A stretch of DNA of 33,700 nt. Source: an uncultured Alphaproteobacteria bacterium. GTDB lineage: Bacteria; Pseudomonadota; Alphaproteobacteria; UBA8366; JADFVY01. A program made the position numbers and the translations under genes. Below the pieces are notes generated by a model. The model made no database searches. It was not told where the DNA came from and was given only the letters and a program-made list of their open reading frames with translations. Below, piece by piece: positions 33,129-33,700 of the stretch; position 1 is the first letter of the stretch; each line of letters starts with the position of its first letter. Where the stretch lies: positions 1 through 33,700 of the forward strand of contig CAMYKU010000050.1 of NCBI GenBank assembly GCA_947259105.1, written 5' to 3'.

Positions 33129-33700
33129 CCGGGCCGATCCTTTCCGTGCGCGATCTTACGGTGCATTTTCCGGTGCGCGTGCGCGGCGGGCTGTTCGGCC
33201 GCACCGTCGACCTGCGGGCGGTGGATGGCGTCAACTTCGACCTGTCGCCGGGCGAGACGCTGGGCATCGTCGGCGAATCGGGATGCGGCAAGTCCACGCT
33301 CGGACGCGCCGTGCTGCAGCTGATCCCGCCGACCGCGGGCAGCGTCGTGTGGATGGGAGAGGAGATTTCCGGTCTCGATGCCCGCGCCATGCGCCCGCGG
33401 CGAAAGAAAATGCAGATCGTCTTCCAGGATCCGCTGGCCAGCCTCGACCCGCGCATGGCGATCGGCGAGATCATCGCCGAGCCGTTGCGCAGCTTCCATC
33501 CGGATATGCGCCGCGCCGAGCTCCGCGGCCGGGTGCGCGCGATGATGGCCCGGGTCGGCCTCCTGCCGCAGATGATCAACCGCTATCCGCATGAATTTTC
33601 GGGCGGCCAGTGCCAGCGAATCGGTGTGGCGCGGGCGATGGTCGTCGAGCCCGCGCTGATCGTCTGCGACGAGCCGGTCTCGGCGCTCGACGTTTCGATC
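33125..33700 (+). CDS. Opp/Dpp-family ABC transporter ATPase, F-type, cut by window end
   Basis: The first 192 residues of the second ATPase are present; the window ends inside the gene. Walker A GESGCGKSTLGR, Q-loop VFQDPLASLDPR, signature EFSGGQCQRIGVARAM and Walker B LIVCDEPVSALDVSI are intact, so only the C-terminal part is missing. The opening MTGPILSVRDLTVHFPVR and the insert GGLFGRTVDLRAVDGVNF are F-type features. The cysteine in SGGQCQR is normal in this branch. The start overlaps the preceding stop by ATGA. Confidence 0.92.
   Translation, partial: MTGPILSVRDLTVHFPVRVRGGLFGRTVDLRAVDGVNFDLSPGETLGIVGESGCGKSTLGRAVLQLIPPTAGSVVWMGEEISGLDARAMRPRRKKMQIVFQDPLASLDPRMAIGEIIAEPLRSFHPDMRRAELRGRVRAMMARVGLLPQMINRYPHEFSGGQCQRIGVARAMVVEPALIVCDEPVSALDVSI

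Noticed and set aside
33590..33640. Cysteine inside the ABC signature (SGGQCQR) as a possible defect
   Set aside because: This variant is normal for F-type oligopeptide ATPases, including the E. coli protein as I recall it.

Overview
The window is a GC-rich chromosomal segment that looks alphaproteobacterial, probably from the Rhodospirillales or a relative. This rests on the style of the proteins (malate synthase G, TRAP and Opp/Dpp transporters, an MttB-family methyltransferase without pyrrolysine), on codon use, and on several families of short dispersed palindromes of the kind common in such genomes. No rRNA, tRNA, CRISPR array, intact transposase or prophage was recognised.

Region 1 (1-5.2 kb) is repeat-rich and eroded. 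It holds an ArsR-type repressor divergent from a DCC-family thiol oxidoreductase, with a clear operator-like palindrome between them. A very small membrane protein follows, whose start had to be moved to an internal GTG. Next come a small gene interrupted by an in-frame amber stop and a recQ helicase whose HRDC end is out of frame. At least four families of inverted repeats fill the gaps.

Region 2 (5.2-9.25 kb) is the most distinctive functional unit. It is a minus-strand operon of a membrane-anchored DUF302 protein with a glycine-rich tail ending in cysteine, an octaheme tetrathionate-reductase-family cytochrome c (OTR), and a four-helix cytochrome b. A rho-independent terminator closes it. 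A divergent exported thioredoxin-fold protein shares an AT-rich promoter region containing an 8-3-8 palindrome. Together they suggest quinone-linked periplasmic chemistry on a sulfur or nitrogen compound; the substrate cannot be read from the sequence.

Region 3 (9.3-23 kb) holds mostly single genes. They are a zinc alcohol dehydrogenase, a CorA Mg2+ channel, a 3-hydroxyisobutyrate-dehydrogenase-like enzyme, an unknown lipoprotein pair, a cold-shock protein with a long leader, malate synthase G (glyoxylate cycle), an OsmC-like protein, a small membrane protein, a metallophosphoesterase and an ArsM-like methyltransferase without the arsenic-binding cysteines. Between 17.98 and 19.92 kb lie the remains of what I infer was one methyltransferase-ATP-grasp fusion gene, broken by a 1-nt insertion and an ochre stop.

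Region 4 (23.2-33.7 kb) is a plus-strand uptake region. A TRAP transporter (dctP-dctQ-dctM) is followed directly by a bacteriohemerythrin. Then come a non-pyrrolysine MttB-family methyltransferase and an Opp/Dpp ABC transporter (binding protein, two permeases, two ATPases, the last cut by the window end). A 261-bp element with 35-bp terminal inverted repeats sits inside the ABC operon and ends 6 bp before the first permease start codon, which has no visible Shine-Dalgarno. The arrangement suggests import and demethylation of methylated amines or similar compounds, but that is inference.
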